Below, piece after piece: positions 7,912 to 16,204 of a DNA stretch of 20,136 nucleotides. Origin of the DNA: Chloroflexota bacterium (GTDB lineage: Bacteria; Chloroflexota; Anaerolineae; J102); contig PIVW01000043.1 in the NCBI GenBank assembly GCA_003353825.1, positions 1-20,136 on the forward strand, in the 5' to 3' direction. The notes under the pieces are model-generated. The model had not been told where the DNA came from, ran no database searches, and saw only the letters and a program-made list of their open reading frames with translations. Every line of letters starts with the position of its first letter. Positions within the stretch are counted from its first letter, which is position 1. Made by a program: the position numbers and the translations under genes.

Positions 7912-9057
7912 ATGCAAGGAATTTCACGTTTGGTTATAGCAACGGCAGCGCTGGTGGGCATGTTTGTTGTCCTCCTCATCTATGCCGCCAATGAAAATAA
8001 TCGATTAGATGTTTATGCTGCCAATTTCGAAGGTCGCTCCATCGAAGGGGGTGCCGCCCTCTATACCGAAGCCTGTGCGACTTGCCACGGCGCCAATGGA
8101 GAGGGGTTGGTCGGACCCTCACTGAACGATGCAGAATTACTTGTGCCAGCGCCCGGCGAAGTTATACCTTCTCGTTTGATTGCCAAAGGATGGACAGGCG
8201 ATTTGGAAAGCTTTCTCACGACAGCTATCGGGGGAGGGCGTGTAGGTACGGTCATGCCGGCCTGGGGGCAGGTGGCGGGCGGCCCCTATAATCAAGCTCA
8301 GGTCTTGGATCTGGCGGCCTATATCATGAACTGGGGCTTGGACCCCGGCAAGAAATGGGGGGGGGCAACAGATCGAGTGTCTGTCGGTGGTGTCGCGTCC
8401 GAACCTGTGTCCGTTGCCATCGAGATCCCCAATGAGCCACCACGTGATGTACAAAGCGCGACATTGGGCCGTTACCTTTTCCTGGGGCCTGCAGCCTGTG
8501 TCGAATGCCATATTTTCGAAGGCGTTGGTAGTACGATTGGTACCAACCTGACAGGAGTCGTACAAGCGAGGGGCCGGGATTACGTGTACAGTTCAATCAC
8601 GAATCCCGCCACTTTCGGCCACGACGAATCGGTTATGCCCGAAGCCTTTGAGTTCGCATTAAGTGAAATCGATATTCAGTCCATTATCGATTACCTCGAA
8701 GACCCCGAAGCTGCCGGCCCACCGTTGCAAGCTGTGGATGCGGTGGAAGGGGCAGTGCTTCCCGGCAACGTAGAACAAGGAAAGCAGCTCGCCAGTTCAC
8801 GGGCATGTTCAAGCTGCCATTCGACTGATGGGAGTGCGAGTGTTGGGCCAACCTGGAAGGGTCTGTTTGGCAACACTCGCAAGTTTACAGACGGCGGCCA
8901 AGCCATCGCAGATATTGAATATCTGACCACATCGATCGTCGCACCTGAGTTACATATCGTCGAAGGATTCCTGAACCAGATGCCCAACAATTATGGCACC
9001 ACACTCAGCCCCGATGAGATCCAAGCGATTATCGATTACATCGCTACGCTGAAGTAA
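7912..9057 (+). CDS. Membrane-anchored triheme cytochrome c of the bc complex
   Basis: A 381-residue protein with an N-terminal signal anchor (about 7-26) and three class I cytochrome c domains in tandem. The haem sites are CATCH (55-59), CVECH (196-200) and CSSCH (299-303). Each is followed by a Met-Pro axial-ligand candidate (VMPAWG, VMPEAF, QMPNN). It would take electrons from the Rieske protein and pass them to a terminal acceptor. AGGAGA precedes ATG 7912. It closes the operon and is followed by a strong terminator. The three domains look like products of internal duplication. Confidence 0.92.
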   Translation: MQGISRLVIATAALVGMFVVLLIYAANENNRLDVYAANFEGRSIEGGAALYTEACATCHGANGEGLVGPSLNDAELLVPAPGEVIPSRLIAKGWTGDLESFLTTAIGGGRVGTVMPAWGQVAGGPYNQAQVLDLAAYIMNWGLDPGKKWGGATDRVSVGGVASEPVSVAIEIPNEPPRDVQSATLGRYLFLGPAACVECHIFEGVGSTIGTNLTGVVQARGRDYVYSSITNPATFGHDESVMPEAFEFALSEIDIQSIIDYLEDPEAAGPPLQAVDAVEGAVLPGNVEQGKQLASSRACSSCHSTDGSASVGPTWKGLFGNTRKFTDGGQAIADIEYLTTSIVAPELHIVEGFLNQMPNNYGTTLSPDEIQAIIDYIATLK

Positions 9058-9076
9058 TCGATAAAGTAAAAACACT

Positions 9077-9110
9077 AAAAAGCCCCTCGATTTGTAGAGG
9101 GGCTTTTTTC
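9077..9110. terminator. Bidirectional intrinsic terminator between convergent genes
   Basis: Stem AAAAAGCCCCTC (9077-9088) / GAGGGGCTTTTT (9097-9108) with an 8-nt loop. T-runs occur on both strands because the stem ends in A/T. It terminates the cytochrome bc operon (+) and can serve the convergent YfhO gene (-). Confidence 0.92.
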
Positions 9111-9166
9111 TTAGGGTAGTGGCTCCTGCACTACAACCTAAAATTAGTAGATAACTCATTTCTACC

Positions 9167-11503
9167 CTACGAAATGCGATCTGATCCTCGTCGATTTCGC
9201 ACGAATGTGAGAATCCATACCGCAGCCACGGCAATAAGTGTCAGTATGGCGATGATAACGCCCAGTACGTAGGCGGGGGAGCGGAATCGCAATTCGATGC
9301 TATGTTGTCCTGAGGGTACCTGTAACGCTTGCCAGGTGGCATCGGCGCGCAAGACGGGCCGCCAGCCACCACCGTCGATACTGGCCTGCCAGCCCGGATA
9401 CCAGACCTGAGCAACCAACAGTGTGCCTGGCTCAGCCGACTCGGTGTTGACGACCATGTCGTTTGTACCAAAATGGGCGATTTGAGCGGTACCGCCCGAC
9501 CCAGTTTGCTCGCCGCCGCCCTCGATGATGACTTCGATCAGGGGCTCGAAGCCAGACGCTCTAATGGCGGCTTGTGCGCTTGCCAGATTCGGTACGGGCG
9601 TGGTTGGGCCCAGAAGATGCGCTCGGGGTTGGAAACGGCGGTTGAGATACACATTCAGGTCGGGATCACCCTCGTAGGCCAATTCCCACACATCCCAGTC
9701 CAGGACGACATCTTTGCCTCCAAGTAGATACTTGGTATTGGCCAGTGCGTATAGATCAGAGCTACGGCTCGCGGTCGCCTCAAGATAATCGACATAGTAG
9801 GCCAGTGTTAGGGGATTGACCACCCCCGAGGTGTCGTACAGCCCTTGCAGCAGCGCCGTATCAGGCTGCCACCGGTGGTCGATTTCTGTGCGTGTGTCGA
9901 TGCGATAGAGATCAGAGTCGGTCTTCAGAAAGTCGAGAACCTCTTCTCTGTAATAATTCTGTGCTGGATTGGTCTCCGACAGATCTTCGTAAGCGCCCAG
10001 CGATGCCAGGTCGATGAAAAGCAGGGCAATGGCCATACTTGTAAACAGACCGGCGCTAATCCAATGGCGACGGCGAGCGTAGAGCAAGACCATAGCGGCA
10101 CTGAGGTAGAGGATGAAGTTCATCACAGCGATAGTGCTGACACTGGCCCTGAGATGCTGTGTGGGATCGCCGGACTGCGTGAGCAGTAGTACGGCGTAGA
10201 TGACAGGCGCCCCGACAGCGATGGCAACGACTGCTACGATTTTGAGCAGACGCCACGCCGGCTCGAAAGCAGACCAATTGACTTCCGACCAGGGTTCAGA
10301 TAGGGCCTGCAGGCCACGCCCTGCCAGGAGTGCCACTGCCAGGTCGAAAAGAAACATAAAGCGGGCAGGAGCCCGAAGTTGCTCGAGTCCGGGTAACAGC
10401 CAGGTAAAGAGCCCATGGACGATGCTGTAGATGCCGAGACTGAATGCAAGCGAGAATGCAGCCAAGCTCAGCAGCAACCAGGTCTTGCGATCCCGACGCA
10501 TCGCTATCCCACTAATGGCCAGCACCAAGGTGATAATGCCGATGTAGCCGACTTCTACACGCGGCCATAAACCCCATTGCAACTGTGGACTACGGCCAAA
10601 GAAACCGGGCACCAACAGGCCAATGAGTTGGGCGGGAGAGAGCGAGAATCCAACTGATTGCACATAGTGCCAGTCGGCGCGGTCGCTAAACGCGCTCATT
10701 TGCAAGCCGGGAATCAAGATGGGGGCCATGAGACCAAGCGTGATGGCGGCAGGCACGATCAGGGCCATGGCTGCTCGGCGCCAGCGGCGCACATTTTCGC
10801 CACGTGTAAGCACCAGCCAAAGTCCCACCCACAGGCCCACGCACATGAGACCGTACAACGTCATCTGTACATGGCCAACCAGCGATGCGAGACCCAGCAC
10901 CAGGCCTGCAGCCAACGCCCAACGGATATTTCCAGTCTCCAGCGTCTGATGTACCCCGAGCAGTGCCAGCGGCAGCCAACTCACCACCGCAATAAGATTG
11001 AGATTGCCGAAGTGAATGAGCAGGACATCGCTAAACATCAAGGCGACAGCAGCGAACAGAGCCGGGGCTCGTTTGAGATCGAGTCCCCTCGCCAGCAGGA
11101 ATGTGGTGACACCCGCCCACCAGATATGCAACATCGACAGCCATTGCATGTCGGTGTATTGCAGATCGCCTCCAACTAAGAAGCGGATCAGATGGGGGAG
11201 ATAGAGGATCCCCGACTGAATCTCTGCCACAAAAGGTACTCCGCTATAGATGTGCGGGTTCCACAATGGCCACACCCCTTCCCCAAGGCTGCGCTGGATG
11301 AAACGATAGGTGGGGAACAGAAAACTGCCAAGATCACCACCATCGGCCGGCATAAAAGCGTCGCCGCTAACCACACGCCAGAAAAAGGCCAAAGTAAACG
11401 CCGCAAGCATTGCAGGCGCCAGGGCATCAAACAGCCAGGCGCGGCGCTTCCAGGCAATAAAGCCCAGGATTATCAGATAGATGAGAATGAGCGCAAACAA
11501 CAT
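9167..11503 (-). CDS. YfhO-family polytopic membrane protein
   Basis: A 778-residue protein with an N-terminal helix and about a dozen transmembrane segments. Diagnostic stretches follow the first two helices: 'MPADGGDLGSFLFPTYRF' and 'PLWNPHIYSGVPFVAE', typical of YfhO and of GT-C-like lipid-linked sugar transferases. The outer C-terminal domain (about 530-745) includes 'VWYPGWQASIDGG' and 'VPSGQHSIELRFRSPAY', and a last helix ends in a basic tail. The family is linked to glycosylation of lipoteichoic acids or other cell-surface polymers in Firmicutes; the substrate here is unknown. ATG 11503 has no visible Shine-Dalgarno sequence. It is transcribed alone, convergent with the bc operon. Confidence 0.87.
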   Translation of the reverse strand: MLFALILIYLIILGFIAWKRRAWLFDALAPAMLAAFTLAFFWRVVSGDAFMPADGGDLGSFLFPTYRFIQRSLGEGVWPLWNPHIYSGVPFVAEIQSGILYLPHLIRFLVGGDLQYTDMQWLSMLHIWWAGVTTFLLARGLDLKRAPALFAAVALMFSDVLLIHFGNLNLIAVVSWLPLALLGVHQTLETGNIRWALAAGLVLGLASLVGHVQMTLYGLMCVGLWVGLWLVLTRGENVRRWRRAAMALIVPAAITLGLMAPILIPGLQMSAFSDRADWHYVQSVGFSLSPAQLIGLLVPGFFGRSPQLQWGLWPRVEVGYIGIITLVLAISGIAMRRDRKTWLLLSLAAFSLAFSLGIYSIVHGLFTWLLPGLEQLRAPARFMFLFDLAVALLAGRGLQALSEPWSEVNWSAFEPAWRLLKIVAVVAIAVGAPVIYAVLLLTQSGDPTQHLRASVSTIAVMNFILYLSAAMVLLYARRRHWISAGLFTSMAIALLFIDLASLGAYEDLSETNPAQNYYREEVLDFLKTDSDLYRIDTRTEIDHRWQPDTALLQGLYDTSGVVNPLTLAYYVDYLEATASRSSDLYALANTKYLLGGKDVVLDWDVWELAYEGDPDLNVYLNRRFQPRAHLLGPTTPVPNLASAQAAIRASGFEPLIEVIIEGGGEQTGSGGTAQIAHFGTNDMVVNTESAEPGTLLVAQVWYPGWQASIDGGGWRPVLRADATWQALQVPSGQHSIELRFRSPAYVLGVIIAILTLIAVAAVWILTFVRNRRGSDRIS

Positions 11504-11593
11504 AGTGACATAATAACGTAGCGTGCGACTGCAACAAAATTCCTGATTCTAGTTTTTTCTGTGGTTGGCACTGCAACCAGTGAATGAATTCAT

Positions 11594-11698
11594 GGGCTGC
11601 TAAAGAAAACGTGCTGAAGCACGTTCATAAAGCGGCATTTCAACCAGTTTGAGCTGATTTTTCTTTGCAGCCGCCCATTTCAATCGTCCGATTGGACG
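11594..11698. repeat. Non-coding structured element, repeat-like (in the 11504-11835 gap)
   Basis: The gap between the YfhO and CcmC-like genes carries nested inverted repeats. An outer imperfect pair is formed by 11594-11609 (CTGC, AAAGAAAA) and 11658-11676 (TTTTCTTT, GCAG, CCC). An inner perfect hairpin is AACGTGC-TGAA-GCACGTT (11608-11625). A further hairpin is CGTCC-GATT-GGACG (11685-11698). A palindrome ATGAATTCAT lies just upstream at 11584-11593. The structure resembles a small non-autonomous or dispersed repeat; no coding potential is seen. It occurs once in this window, so its repeat status is inferred. Confidence 0.4.
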
Positions 11699-11773
11699 GA
11701 TCCACAGAATCCAGTAGAATCAACAAAATTCATATCTGCTGCCGTGGACATGCTATTCAATACAACCGCCTGC

Positions 11774-11819
11774 TTCACCTTTCGCTATACCACGTGTACA
11801 ATCACATGTAGCCTACATG
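11774..11819 (+). promoter_or_regulatory. Promoter with overlapping perfect palindrome before the CcmC-like gene
   Basis: TTCACC (11774-11779), 17-base spacer and TACAAT (11797-11802) make a reasonable sigma70 promoter. CATGTAG-C-CTACATG (11805-11819), a perfect 7+7 inverted repeat, covers the predicted transcription start and looks like a repressor operator. Confidence 0.5.
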
Positions 11820-11835
11820 AACAGATTTGGAGCTT

Positions 11836-12501
11836 ATGAAACGAAGCCTCTCTCACCTGAACTTAGTTCTAGCCATACTCGCCCTTCTGTGGGCGGCGGC
11901 CATCCTCGCCGCGCCACTTGAGCGGACGCTGGGGACAACCCTACGTTGGGTGTTCGCCCATGCCAGTCTTACGCAGGTATCTTTGCTCCTGTTTTTGATT
12001 GCAGGCGTCATGTCCATCGCTTTTTTGATAGATTGGCGTAAGCTCTTTGACTGGATGGAGATCACAGGATGGGCTGCGCTTGGTTTCTGGTTGGCGGGGT
12101 TCGTGCTGTCGATGTTCGCTGCTCGGCTGGCCTGGGGTGTCTGGATCGATTTTGGCGAACCCCGTACACAAATGACTTTGCGCGTATTGGCAGTTGGCGT
12201 ATTGTTTATCGTTCTGACCGTGTGGGTAGATCACAGGTGGTTCACCGCCATCGCCCAGCTCATTCTTTCGGCCCTTATCCTCTACCTCAATCGCAGTACC
12301 AGCGTTATTCGCCATCCCTTCAACCCGATTGGCCAATCTGAGGACCCAGCCATCCCTTTGAGTTATAGCTTGATTTTTCTGCTTGCACTTGTGTGGGCAG
12401 GATTATTCATCTTGTATCTAGTATATCGTCGCGCCGTCAGCCAGGTTCAGTCGATCCAATCAACTACCCCATCCAATTCTGAGATCACATCCGACTTATG
12501 A
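11836..12501 (+). CDS. CcmC/CcsA-like membrane protein with degenerate WWD motif
   Basis: A 221-residue protein with six hydrophobic segments. The pattern resembles the haem-handling protein CcmC: a His before the second helix ('VFAHASLTQVSLLLF', His42), a tryptophan-rich loop 'WGVWIDFGEPRTQMTL' (from Trp100) where CcmC has WGxWWxWDxRLT, and a second His at 160 ('VIRHPFNP'). Both His positions survive, but the WWD core is eroded. It may be a divergent haem-binding protein rather than a working haem exporter; a role in cytochrome c assembly would fit the neighbouring cytochromes. ATG 11836 is chosen because a GGAG lies shortly upstream; a TTG at 11827 is in frame. It overlaps nnr by ATGA, so the two are co-translated. 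Confidence 0.5.
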   Translation: MKRSLSHLNLVLAILALLWAAAILAAPLERTLGTTLRWVFAHASLTQVSLLLFLIAGVMSIAFLIDWRKLFDWMEITGWAALGFWLAGFVLSMFAARLAWGVWIDFGEPRTQMTLRVLAVGVLFIVLTVWVDHRWFTAIAQLILSALILYLNRSTSVIRHPFNPIGQSEDPAIPLSYSLIFLLALVWAGLFILYLVYRRAVSQVQSIQSTTPSNSEITSDL

Positions 12502-14153
12502 AAATCGTAAACGTTGCAGAAATGGTTGCCATGGAAAAGGCGACCGATGCCGCAGGATTCAGCTATGATCAGATGATGGCTGCTGCCGGCGGCGCCTTGG
12601 CCGACACCATTCTTGAGCTAATATCCTCCTCTGGGCCCGTGCTCTTTCTGATCGGGCCAGGTAACAATGGTGGGGATGGACTCGTCGCTTGTGCTCAGCT
12701 TCAACAGGCCGGGATCAAGGCCATTCCTTATATCTGGAAGCGCAAGAAGAAAGGGGATGGACTCGTGCGGGCCGTATCGGGCACGATCTGGGCTGAAGCT
12801 GATTACTCTCAGCTCTATGAGTTGATTGCTAACGCCAATGTCATTGTCGATGCTTTGTTGGGCACGGGCAATACACGGGCGTTGGGGGGTAGCTTGGCCG
12901 AACTATTAGTTGTTGTACATGATGCGCTGAAAAGACAGATGCGATCTCAACCGCTACGCCTCGATCCCACCCGCCCTCTAGCTCGACCTCGGCCAGTGGT
13001 CGTTGCGTGCGATTGCCCCAGTGGTTTGTTTTGCGACAGCGGCGAAATCGACCCATTGGCCCTTCCCGCCGATCTGACCGTGACCTTTGCCTTGCCCAAG
13101 ATCGGACATTTTCTGCAACCCGGCGCCACCTTTTGCGGCCGTCTCATCATCGCCGACATCAACATCGATCGCACATTAGCGCCAGAACATGCTCCCGAAC
13201 TCCTCAGCGCTGAAATGGTCTCTGCATTACTGCCAAAGAGACCCTCCGATGCGCACAAGGGTACCTTTGGCAAGGCCCTGATCATCGCCGGCAGCGCTAA
13301 TTATCCCGGGGCTGCGGCCATTGCCAGCACAGCCGCCTATCGCGCCGGCGCCGGACTGGTTCATCTGGCGACATCCGCTGCAGTGGCACAGAAGGTCGCC
13401 AGCCAGATGTCCGAGCCTGTGTACACATTGCTCCCTGCTGATCTAGGAGCGATCACGGCTGATGCAATACCCATTCTCAGGCCTCTATTCGATTCGCATC
13501 AAGCGGTGTTGTTGGGACCTGGCCTCGGCACTGACAAGCGTACACAGGAGTTCATCGAGACCCTTTTCATGGGCAAAATCAAGCGCAACCGCCCCATAGG
13601 TTTTTTGGATCAATCAGTGGCCGAATCTACCCAACAGCCCGAGTTACCACCTCTGGTCATCGATGCCGATGGTCTAAATGCCCTGGCAAACATGGGAAAA
13701 GCTGCGGATCATGTGCCAGCGCTCAGCATCCTCACGCCCCACCCTGGAGAGATGGCCCGTCTGAGCGGTCTCTCGACCCGTGAGGTGAATGCCGACCGCT
13801 GGGGTGTAGCCCGCCGGTTTGCGCAATCGACAAATCAGATCGTTGTACTTAAAGGCGCGTTTACGGCCATCGCCCATGCAGATGGCCGCCTGGCGATCAG
13901 CCCCTTTGCCGAAGCATCGCTGGCGACAGCCGGTTCTGGTGATGTATTGGCCGGCGTGACTGTAGCCTTGCTAGCCCAGGGTATACATGCCTGGGGCGCC
14001 GCTCGTGTGGCCGTGTACCTGCACGCACTTGCCGGGAGGCTGGCCGCCGAGCAATGCGGACCTGCACTGCTGGCCTCCGATATATCCAGACAGCTTCCTC
14101 AGGCCCTGGCTGCAGTGAGCGGTCGTGTATCTATCCTGCCATCGGCACAGTAA
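12498..14153 (+). CDS. nnr: Bifunctional NAD(P)H-hydrate epimerase/dehydratase
   Basis: A 551-residue metabolite-repair enzyme that restores hydrated NADH and NADPH. The N-terminal YjeF-type epimerase domain (about 1-235) has GPGNNGGDG (53-61). The C-terminal ribokinase-like ADP/ATP-dependent dehydratase domain (about 250-545) has 'AHKGTFGKALIIAGS', 'LLGPGLGTDK', 'VIDADGLNAL', PHPGE (414-418) and GSGD (479-482, catalytic Asp482). Length and order are those of the usual fused Nnr. A moderately long Arg/Pro-rich insert lies near residues 140-165. ATG 12498 overlaps the upstream stop (ATGA). Its pairing with a membrane protein is unexplained. Confidence 0.93.
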   Translation: MKIVNVAEMVAMEKATDAAGFSYDQMMAAAGGALADTILELISSSGPVLFLIGPGNNGGDGLVACAQLQQAGIKAIPYIWKRKKKGDGLVRAVSGTIWAEADYSQLYELIANANVIVDALLGTGNTRALGGSLAELLVVVHDALKRQMRSQPLRLDPTRPLARPRPVVVACDCPSGLFCDSGEIDPLALPADLTVTFALPKIGHFLQPGATFCGRLIIADINIDRTLAPEHAPELLSAEMVSALLPKRPSDAHKGTFGKALIIAGSANYPGAAAIASTAAYRAGAGLVHLATSAAVAQKVASQMSEPVYTLLPADLGAITADAIPILRPLFDSHQAVLLGPGLGTDKRTQEFIETLFMGKIKRNRPIGFLDQSVAESTQQPELPPLVIDADGLNALANMGKAADHVPALSILTPHPGEMARLSGLSTREVNADRWGVARRFAQSTNQIVVLKGAFTAIAHADGRLAISPFAEASLATAGSGDVLAGVTVALLAQGIHAWGAARVAVYLHALAGRLAAEQCGPALLASDISRQLPQALAAVSGRVSILPSAQ

Positions 14154-14166
14154 CACACTAACGAGG

Positions 14167-14207
14167 ATGGTCGTCGACCATAAGTCACCGACCGGTGGTC
14201 GGCCACC
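14167..14207 (+). terminator. Tandem short hairpins after nnr
   Basis: ATGGTC-GTC-GACCAT (14167-14181) and GGTGG-TCGG-CCACC (14194-14207) lie within 60 bases of the nnr stop. There is no T-tract, so a Rho-independent terminator is only possible, not convincing. Confidence 0.35.
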
Positions 14208-14331
14208 TCGGCGTGGTTCAATTCGATATGTCGCTGATTTTTTGCTAGAACCAAGCGGCGGCATGTATGTGTAGTGGGATCTGGTTGGGGAGCACAAGAT
14301 GATTCGTGCAAATATTGTGCAATTTTGCGCC

Positions 14332-14352
14332 AACATGATCTAGGTCATATAC
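14332..14352. promoter_or_regulatory. FNR/CRP-like activator site of the hydrogenase operon
   Basis: Core ATGATCTAGGTCAT (14335-14348) is an ATGA-N6-TCAT inverted repeat close to the FNR-type TTGAT-N4-ATCAA. Its centre (14341.5) lies 28.5 bases before the -10 hexamer at 14370, i.e. near -41 from the predicted start, as in class II Crp/Fnr activation. The 21-bp site matches 1553-1573 at 20 of 21 positions. Confidence 0.65.
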
Positions 14353-14369
14353 ATCTGTGCTAAACTCGT

Positions 14370-14375
14370 TACAAT
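14370..14375 (+). promoter_or_regulatory. -10 element of the hydrogenase operon promoter
   Basis: TACAAT has no recognisable -35 hexamer 17 bases upstream; that place is taken by the edge of the FNR-like site. Predicted transcription starts near 14382, leaving a leader of about 210 bases before the first gene. No riboswitch or convincing gene was recognised in the leader (14382-14595). Confidence 0.55.
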
Positions 14376-14580
14376 AATCACAGGACGATCTTACCTATGC
14401 ATTTTGTATGGGCAAATCGGCCTGTATTATGAACCGGCTAAGACCCTGATATTTCATCAAAGACAACATGAGACAGGTTTCCGTCCGGTTCAATTGTTCG
14501 AAGGCGCGCCTGAACATATGCGTTTTCGATTCCAACTCGATATCGGTTCTATTTCATTTTCTCATCAACCCAAGATCTGG

Positions 14581-14590
14581 AGGAAGGAGG
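14581..14590 (+). promoter_or_regulatory. Strong ribosome binding site of the first hydrogenase-operon gene
   Basis: AGGAAGGAGG ends five bases before ATG 14596 and fixes this start. It is one of the best Shine-Dalgarno sequences in the window. Confidence 0.8.
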
Positions 14591-14595
14591 TATGA

Positions 14596-15075
14596 ATGAC
14601 GCCTGAGCTTGTTTTAAAAACGCTTCAAAGCTTTAAACTGACCGAGGGTCTCACGATGGAACAACTCGAGACACTATCGGCTATCTCTTCCGAGATCGTC
14701 TTTTCGGAAGGACAAACGATATTTCGTGAAGCTGATGTGGGTGAGTTCGTTTATCTGATCGTGGAAGGACAGGTTGCCCTTGAGATATATATACCCAGTC
14801 AAGGGCGGATCACCATCTTGACTGTCGGCCCTGGCCAGCTACTGGGCTGGTCATCGCTGTTTCCATCCACCAACAAGACGGCCAGTGGTCGAGCCATGAC
14901 ATCGACACAGGCGGTCGCCATCAACGCAGCGCAACTACGCGAAGCCTTAGAACAAGACCATGATATGGGCTATCTACTATTGTGGAGGATTTCGGAGGTC
15001 ATCTCTGATCGCCTCAAGGCCACTCGCTTACAGTTGCTCGATATCTTTGCCCCTTCTCAGCAGGCTAATGCTTAA
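14596..15075 (+). CDS. Stand-alone cyclic-nucleotide-binding-fold protein (Crp/Fnr sensor domain without HTH)
   Basis: A 159-residue protein. Residues about 12-125 form the CRP-type beta-roll ('FSEGQTIFREADVGEFVYLIVEGQVALEI', 'GRITILTVGPGQLLGWSSLF'), and about 126-150 form a long dimerisation-type helix. The chain ends where the winged-helix DNA-binding domain of Crp/Fnr proteins would begin, and the next gene starts nine bases later. Compared with E. coli CRP, the cAMP contacts Glu72, Arg82 and Ser83 correspond to Trp85, Lys94 and Thr95, so canonical cAMP binding is doubtful. It cannot itself be the factor binding the operon promoter in the usual way. A regulatory or accessory role in hydrogenase function is inferred only from its place as first operon gene. 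Confidence 0.85.
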   Translation: MTPELVLKTLQSFKLTEGLTMEQLETLSAISSEIVFSEGQTIFREADVGEFVYLIVEGQVALEIYIPSQGRITILTVGPGQLLGWSSLFPSTNKTASGRAMTSTQAVAINAAQLREALEQDHDMGYLLLWRISEVISDRLKATRLQLLDIFAPSQQANA

Positions 15076-15084
15076 GGAGGAACC

Positions 15085-16203
15085 ATGCCAGACCTTATAC
15101 CCAATATCGGTGCTCACATAAGCATGAACAAAGAGGATCTCCAGCTTATTCTGGATGATCTCAAAGCATCTGGCTACACGCTTGTGGGTCCTACTCTGGG
15201 GGATGCGGCGATTATCTACGACGAAATTGAGTCGATGCAAGACTTGCCCGTTGGCTGGACAGATGTCCAAGAGGCTGGTTCGTACAGACTGGAACGTCGC
15301 CAGGATAATGCCTATTTCGGCTATGTCGTAGGTCCGCAATCCTGGAAGAAATACCTGTTTCCACCCAAACACACGCTCCTAACGGTGCGACGACAAAACG
15401 GTAGTTTCGAAGCAAAATGCAATGATACAGAAGCGCCCCAGTACGCCTTTATCGGTATGCGGAGTTGTGAACTCAAGGCAATCGAAATCCAGGACAAGGT
15501 GTTCTTAGGAGGGCCTTATCAGGATACCGATTACAAGACTCGACGCCAGAAAGCATTCGTGCTGGCTGTCAACTGCACGGAACCGGGCGGCACCTGTTTT
15601 TGTGCTTCCATGGATGCCGGTCCGCGAGTTGGCCCTGGCTTTGACCTGGCTCTGACCGAACTGGACGATCTCTTTGTCTTGGAGATTGGCTCCGAGATGG
15701 GCCGCCAGGTGATGGCACAGGTTCCCTGGCGACCGACCGGCGCCTTTGAATTACAGAATGCGCGCCAGGCCATGGCTGATGCCGAAAAGCAGATGGGCCG
15801 AACCATGGACACAAGCGATCTGCCAAACTTGCTCTACCAGAACCTGGAACATAATCATTGGGATGAAGTGGCGAAACGCTGCCTGTCTTGCGCCAATTGC
15901 ACACAAGTTTGCCCCACCTGTTTCTGCAGCGATGTGCAGGATGTTAGCGATCTGACCGGGCAGAAGTTTGATCGGGTACGGGTGTGGGATTCATGTTTTA
16001 CCTTGGACTTTTCCCATGTGCACGGTGGCAATATCCGGCCCCAGACGCGATCTCGTTATCGCCAGTGGATGACCCATAAACTCGCCTCCTGGATAGACCA
16101 GTTTGGTACAACAGGTTGCGTAGGATGTGGTCGCTGCATCACCTGGTGTCCGGTAGGGATCGATATCACCGAAGAAATCAGCGCCATACGAGCGGAGGGT
16201 TGA
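15085..16203 (+). CDS. hyhB: [NiFe] hydrogenase group 3b beta subunit (two [4Fe-4S])
   Basis: A 372-residue cytoplasmic electron-transfer subunit of a bidirectional NAD(P)-linked (sulf)hydrogenase. Two ferredoxin-like motifs near the C-terminus bind [4Fe-4S] clusters: Cys266/269/272/276 ('[12 protein letters not shown]') and Cys345/348/351/355 ('[12 protein letters not shown]'). The N-terminal part shows the family features '[19 protein letters not shown]' and '[16 protein letters not shown]'. AGGAGG just before ATG 15085 supports the start. It is the partner of the FAD/NAD-binding subunit encoded one base downstream. Confidence 0.93.
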   Translation: MPDLIPNIGAHISMNKEDLQLILDDLKASGYTLVGPTLGDAAIIYDEIESMQDLPVGWTDVQEAGSYRLERRQDNAYFGYVVGPQSWKKYLFPPKHTLLTVRRQNGSFEAKCNDTEAPQYAFIGMRSCELKAIEIQDKVFLGGPYQDTDYKTRRQKAFVLAVNCTEPGGTCFCASMDAGPRVGPGFDLALTELDDLFVLEIGSEMGRQVMAQVPWRPTGAFELQNARQAMADAEKQMGRTMDTSDLPNLLYQNLEHNHWDEVAKRCLSCANCTQVCPTCFCSDVQDVSDLTGQKFDRVRVWDSCFTLDFSHVHGGNIRPQTRSRYRQWMTHKLASWIDQFGTTGCVGCGRCITWCPVGIDITEEISAIRAEG

Positions 16204-16204
16204 G

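Noticed and set aside
10658..11179. 173-codon plus-strand frame
   Set aside because: Antisense to the YfhO gene; His/Gln-rich composition is a by-product of hydrophobic codons on the other strand.
14404..14595. 63-codon frame starting at TTG in the hydrogenase leader, ending right at the next start codon
   Set aside because: Weak start codon, no ribosome site, no recognisable family; more likely untranslated leader, although its stop abuts ATG 14596.
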